The translations under genes were made by a program, and so were the position numbers. From Kofleriaceae bacterium (GTDB lineage Bacteria > Myxococcota_A > Polyangia > Haliangiales > Haliangiaceae), in contig JAHEAK010000030.1 in NCBI GenBank assembly GCA_024642805.1, positions 1 through 16,873 on the forward strand: DNA of 16,873 nt. The letters are read 5' to 3'. The notes beneath the pieces are model-generated. The model did no database searches and was not told the DNA's origin. It saw nothing but the letters and a program-made list of their open reading frames with translations. This document shows positions 14,165 through 16,873 of the stretch, piece after piece. Every line of letters starts with the position of its first letter. Position 1 is the stretch's first letter.

Positions 14165-15007
14165 TCAGGTCTGACTGAGCACGATGTGCGCGAAGGCGAG
14201 CGGATCGCCTCCGGCGGCATCATCAGGCCACTGCATAGTCTGCAGGCACACGCCGCCAGAGAGATTGTTGCCGAAGCGCCGACCGGCACTTCGACAGCCG
14301 CTCCGAGAGGTATGCCCAAAGAGCACCAGAAAGCCGCGACCGCTGACCCGGAAGCAGTGATCGGTCTCGCGCAGGGACGTCACCAGGCGCAGCTCTAGCT
14401 CGGCAGCCCAGCTGCGCACATCCACTTGCGGATCGGCAGGGCTCATCAGCGCCACGCCAATGTGGAGATTGGCGTCCAGAAACCAGGCCAGGCGCTCGGC
14501 ATCACCGATACCCAGATCCTCGACTAGGTGCTCGGGCCAGCCAGGTGGGCGGGTCCGCGACTCGCGCTGGGTGCTCTTGCCAGTCTGCACCTCACTCAGT
14601 CGTTGGCCGAGCAAGATGCTGGTGAGAGCCTCGCGAGAGCGGCCTCGCGCGACCAGGGCTTCGGAGATCGCGGCGAGGAGTAGCGTGGGCTCGACGGGCT
14701 TGGAAATGAAGTGGGTCACGCGGGCCACGTTGATGGCGCGCAACAAGAAGCTCGCCTCGGCCTGTCCCGACATGACGATACGACAGGTCAGCGGACTGAC
14801 ATCCGCAGCCTGCGCCAAAAGCTCCGTCCCTGTGTCTCCCGCCAACTCACCGCCGACGACGAGCACGTCGACTTGCTCCTCGCTAAGATGGAAGAGGGCG
14901 TCCTCCACCGTGGTGAGCCCGAGGCACTCGTAGTGGCCCTCGAGGGCTGCGCACACCTCATCGACGGTCGCAGCATCGTCGACGACCAGGACGTAGGGCT
15001 TGATCAT
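14165..15007 (-). CDS. Pseudo-receiver protein with degenerate GGDEF-like C-terminal domain
   Basis: This 280-residue protein starts with a receiver fold: YVLVVDDAATVD (the acidic pair Asp10-Asp11), MSGQ in place of the usual T/S site, and ISKP with the conserved lysine. The phosphoacceptor is missing: where the kinase-borne receiver next door has SDERMPDGRG, this one has VGGELAGDTG, with Gly52 in the Asp position. It therefore should not be phosphorylated in the ordinary way. The C-terminal part (about 165-280) has ELELRLVTSLRETDHCFRVS, then GRGFLVLFGHTS. That spacing recalls the RxGGDEFxxLL region of diguanylate cyclases with the catalytic GGDEF lost, so c-di-GMP synthesis is unlikely. Its start overlaps the kinase stop as ATGA (15004-15007), which points to coupled translation. 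It probably acts as a partner of the kinase. Confidence 0.75.
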   Translation of the reverse strand: MIKPYVLVVDDAATVDEVCAALEGHYECLGLTTVEDALFHLSEEQVDVLVVGGELAGDTGTELLAQAADVSPLTCRIVMSGQAEASFLLRAINVARVTHFISKPVEPTLLLAAISEALVARGRSREALTSILLGQRLSEVQTGKSTQRESRTRPPGWPEHLVEDLGIGDAERLAWFLDANLHIGVALMSPADPQVDVRSWAAELELRLVTSLRETDHCFRVSGRGFLVLFGHTSRSGCRSAGRRFGNNLSGGVCLQTMQWPDDAAGGDPLAFAHIVLSQT

Positions 15008-16842
15008 GAGGCCACCGCCTCTCGCAGCCGGGTCGCGGCCAATTGATCGGCGCCCGTCGCGGCTTCCACCACTCGCTCAGGATCTCGCAATCGGCACATA
15101 GCAAAGCCAAAGGAAAGCCCGGGAGGTAAATAGCCCTGCAGCGCGGCCGTGATCGATTGCTCGACCATCTCTTGGGATCGCGAGCCGCCCGTGGTCAGGA
15201 AGGCAAAACTTCCGTGCCAGCGATGCTGCCAGGTAATGGCAAAACCCATGCTGGCAAGCTCCTCATAGAGGGTGTGCATGGCGGGGCCATCGAGGGTCTT
15301 GGAGACGTGCACGACGCCGAGAGCCTGGCCGGGCGCGAGATCCTCGCGACACAGATCCTGCAGGCTCATCCAGATCTCTTCGTGATTTTCATCCTCGCTC
15401 GGAGCCCCCGTCATCGACGCGCTGGTCTCGTCCCAAAGCGTTTGCTCTTCCTCTCGTGGAGACGCGGCCATCACCGCGTCAGTGCTGGTCGAGCGCCGCT
15501 TGCGAAAGGCCGAGTGGCCATCGCCAGCACTCATGCCGCGCACATCCTTGGTAGCTGACTCGACAGCCGCAACCAGCTCCTCGCGATTGAATGGCTTGGC
15601 CAGGAATCGGTGAATGTGTCCGTGGTTGATGACTTCCAACATCAAATCGGCTTCGGGGAAGGCCGTGACCATGATGCGAACCGTTTCGGGACTGATCTGC
15701 GCCACATGGGTCAAGAGCTCCGCGCCGCGTCCATCGGGCATCCGCTCATCGGAGATGATGATGTCGTAGGGTGACTCCGCTAGCATCTCCATGGCCTGAA
15801 TAACACCGTTTGCCGACTCGACCTCGTAGTCGCGTCGCAAGCAGCGGCGCACGAGGTTGGTGATTTCTTCTTCGTCGTCGACCGTGAGCACCGTGAGCTT
15901 GCGCTTGGGAAGGGGCGCGGCTTTCATGGGCGCCGTGTTCGGAAACAACTCGGTCAGCAGTCTCACCACCGAGAGGTTCGAGACTCCGATGCCAGCGGAG
16001 CGAGCGACGTCCTCGATGTCGCATTGCAGCTCGAGAGCCGTGGTGTAGCGGGCGCGAGGCTCCGGCGAAATGGCTCTGCGAATGATGCCCTCCCAGCCTG
16101 GAGGACAGCGGCGCAGCTCGGGTCGGTTGGGCAGGGTCTCCACGCGCACGGCTTCGATGGCCTGCATCGGCCCTTCGAAGTTGTGCAAGCGCTTGCCGAC
16201 GGTCATCTCCCACATGATGAGACCCAGGGCGTAGAGGTCGGCGCGGCGATCGACGGGAGCATCGAAGATCTGCTCGGGCGCCATGTAGTTGAGGTGGCCC
16301 ATGATCGAGCCGTCGTTGAGATCCTGATTGGTGATTCGGGCGTTGGCGATGCCGAAGTCGAGAATCTTTGCCACGCCCTCGTGACTGACCATGATGTTTT
16401 GCGGGGCGATGTCGCGATGCACGATCTCCAGAGGCACACCGGCGCTGTCCTTGAGCTCGTGTGCGTAGTGCAGGCCGCGGGCAACATCCAAGGCGATGGC
16501 CACCGTGGCGTCGATGGGCAAGATCAGCCCATGCTGCGCGGCCACTCGCAAGACCTGGTGCAGCGTGTCGCCGGGAACGTATTCCAGAGCCAGGAAGCAC
16601 TCGTCGTCTTCGATACCAAAGTCGTAGACATGCACGATGTTGGGGTGGCTCAGGCGAGCGGCAACCCGTAGCTCGTTGCGAAAGAGCTCTCGAAAGCGCT
16701 GGTCGTGGACCAGTTCGGGACGAATGCACTTGAGAGCGACCAGACGCTCGACATCTTCGTCGGCCACTTGCCTGGCGAGAATGACTTCACCCATACCACC
16801 AATGGCGAGTCGCCGAAGCTGATGATAGCGGGATCGATTCAT
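15004..16842 (-). CDS. Ser/Thr protein kinase fused to response-regulator receiver
   Basis: This is a 612-residue hybrid. The N-terminal eukaryotic-type kinase (about 6-300) has the glycine loop IGGMGEV, VALK (Lys38), Glu57, IVHRDIAPQN (Asp144), LDFGIA (Asp162) and GHLNYMAPEQ, so it should be active. A receiver domain (about 315-432) carries VDDEEE, the phosphoacceptor in ISDERMPDGRG (Asp365), VTAF and AKPF (Lys416), all intact. A charged linker (about 433-490) leads to a C-terminal domain (about 505-612) with HGSFAFLTTGG and LSFGFA spacing that faintly recalls a degenerate GGDEF domain. The layout suggests that phosphorylation of the receiver by an unseen histidine kinase tunes the Ser/Thr kinase. 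It has no membrane segment, so it is cytoplasmic. The start at 16842 lacks a clear ribosome site. It is translationally coupled to the pseudo-receiver gene that follows. Confidence 0.87.
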   Translation of the reverse strand: MNRSRYHQLRRLAIGGMGEVILARQVADEDVERLVALKCIRPELVHDQRFRELFRNELRVAARLSHPNIVHVYDFGIEDDECFLALEYVPGDTLHQVLRVAAQHGLILPIDATVAIALDVARGLHYAHELKDSAGVPLEIVHRDIAPQNIMVSHEGVAKILDFGIANARITNQDLNDGSIMGHLNYMAPEQIFDAPVDRRADLYALGLIMWEMTVGKRLHNFEGPMQAIEAVRVETLPNRPELRRCPPGWEGIIRRAISPEPRARYTTALELQCDIEDVARSAGIGVSNLSVVRLLTELFPNTAPMKAAPLPKRKLTVLTVDDEEEITNLVRRCLRRDYEVESANGVIQAMEMLAESPYDIIISDERMPDGRGAELLTHVAQISPETVRIMVTAFPEADLMLEVINHGHIHRFLAKPFNREELVAAVESATKDVRGMSAGDGHSAFRKRRSTSTDAVMAASPREEEQTLWDETSASMTGAPSEDENHEEIWMSLQDLCREDLAPGQALGVVHVSKTLDGPAMHTLYEELASMGFAITWQHRWHGSFAFLTTGGSRSQEMVEQSITAALQGYLPPGLSFGFAMCRLRDPERVVEAATGADQLAATRLREAVAS

Positions 16843-16873
16843 GGGGAAAGACCGGTCGATCGTCTCATATTTC

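Noticed and set aside
15746..16729. A 327-residue minus-strand frame within the kinase gene
   Set aside because: An Arg/Ser-rich out-of-frame shadow of the kinase domain.

Overview
The window looks like ordinary chromosome from a GC-rich, myxobacterium-like (Myxococcota / deltaproteobacterial) organism. The clues are a MYXO-CTERM-type sorting tail (GGGC, hydrophobic helix, RRRR) on one secreted protein, two lipoproteins with classic lipoboxes, a eukaryotic-type Ser/Thr kinase fused to a receiver domain, and dense coding on both strands. I saw no tRNA, rRNA, CRISPR array, IS element or phage gene. No gap between the called genes exceeds about 220 bases.

Layout. (1) 1-4409, plus strand: the 3' part of a large fusion gene (class III PLP aminotransferase plus a domain like cyanobacterial acyl-ACP reductase), followed 18 bases later by a fatty acyl-AMP ligase. 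Together they suggest fatty acid activation, reduction to the aldehyde and transamination to a fatty amine. (2) 4474-6832, minus strand: glyoxalase II (gloB), then an unrecognised beta-rich protein with a probable GTG start. (3) 7051-7653, plus: a DUF2271-like lipoprotein. (4) 7721-8608, minus: a HAD-IIA-like protein, divergent from a TrmN6-like N6-adenine methyltransferase (8649-9509, plus). (5) 9614-11125, plus: a secreted PHP-domain metallohydrolase of CehA/McbA type with the MYXO-CTERM tail. (6) 11308-12591, minus: a lipoprotein with a lysozyme-like domain and a Cys-rich module. (7) 12751-14152: a single-domain rhodanese on the minus strand, divergent from nfuA and bolA on the plus strand. 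(8) 14165-16842, minus: a Ser/Thr kinase-receiver hybrid that overlaps, by ATGA, a pseudo-receiver protein.

The most striking observation is the rhodanese. Its reading frame carries an in-frame TGA exactly where the catalytic cysteine of the CxxGxRS loop should be. It then continues with conserved rhodanese sequence for 42 codons to a normal TAG. A GC-rich hairpin with a GGUC loop starts within the expected distance downstream, as a bacterial SECIS would. Neighbouring genes use TGA as a normal stop. The gene is therefore best read as a selenocysteine-containing rhodanese. Its position, head to head with the Fe-S carrier genes nfuA and bolA, hints at a role in sulfur or selenium handling linked to Fe-S assembly.

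The second notable system is the aminotransferase / acyl reductase fusion paired with a fatty acyl-AMP ligase. The PLP lysine, the nucleotide-binding glycines and the reductase cysteine all appear intact.
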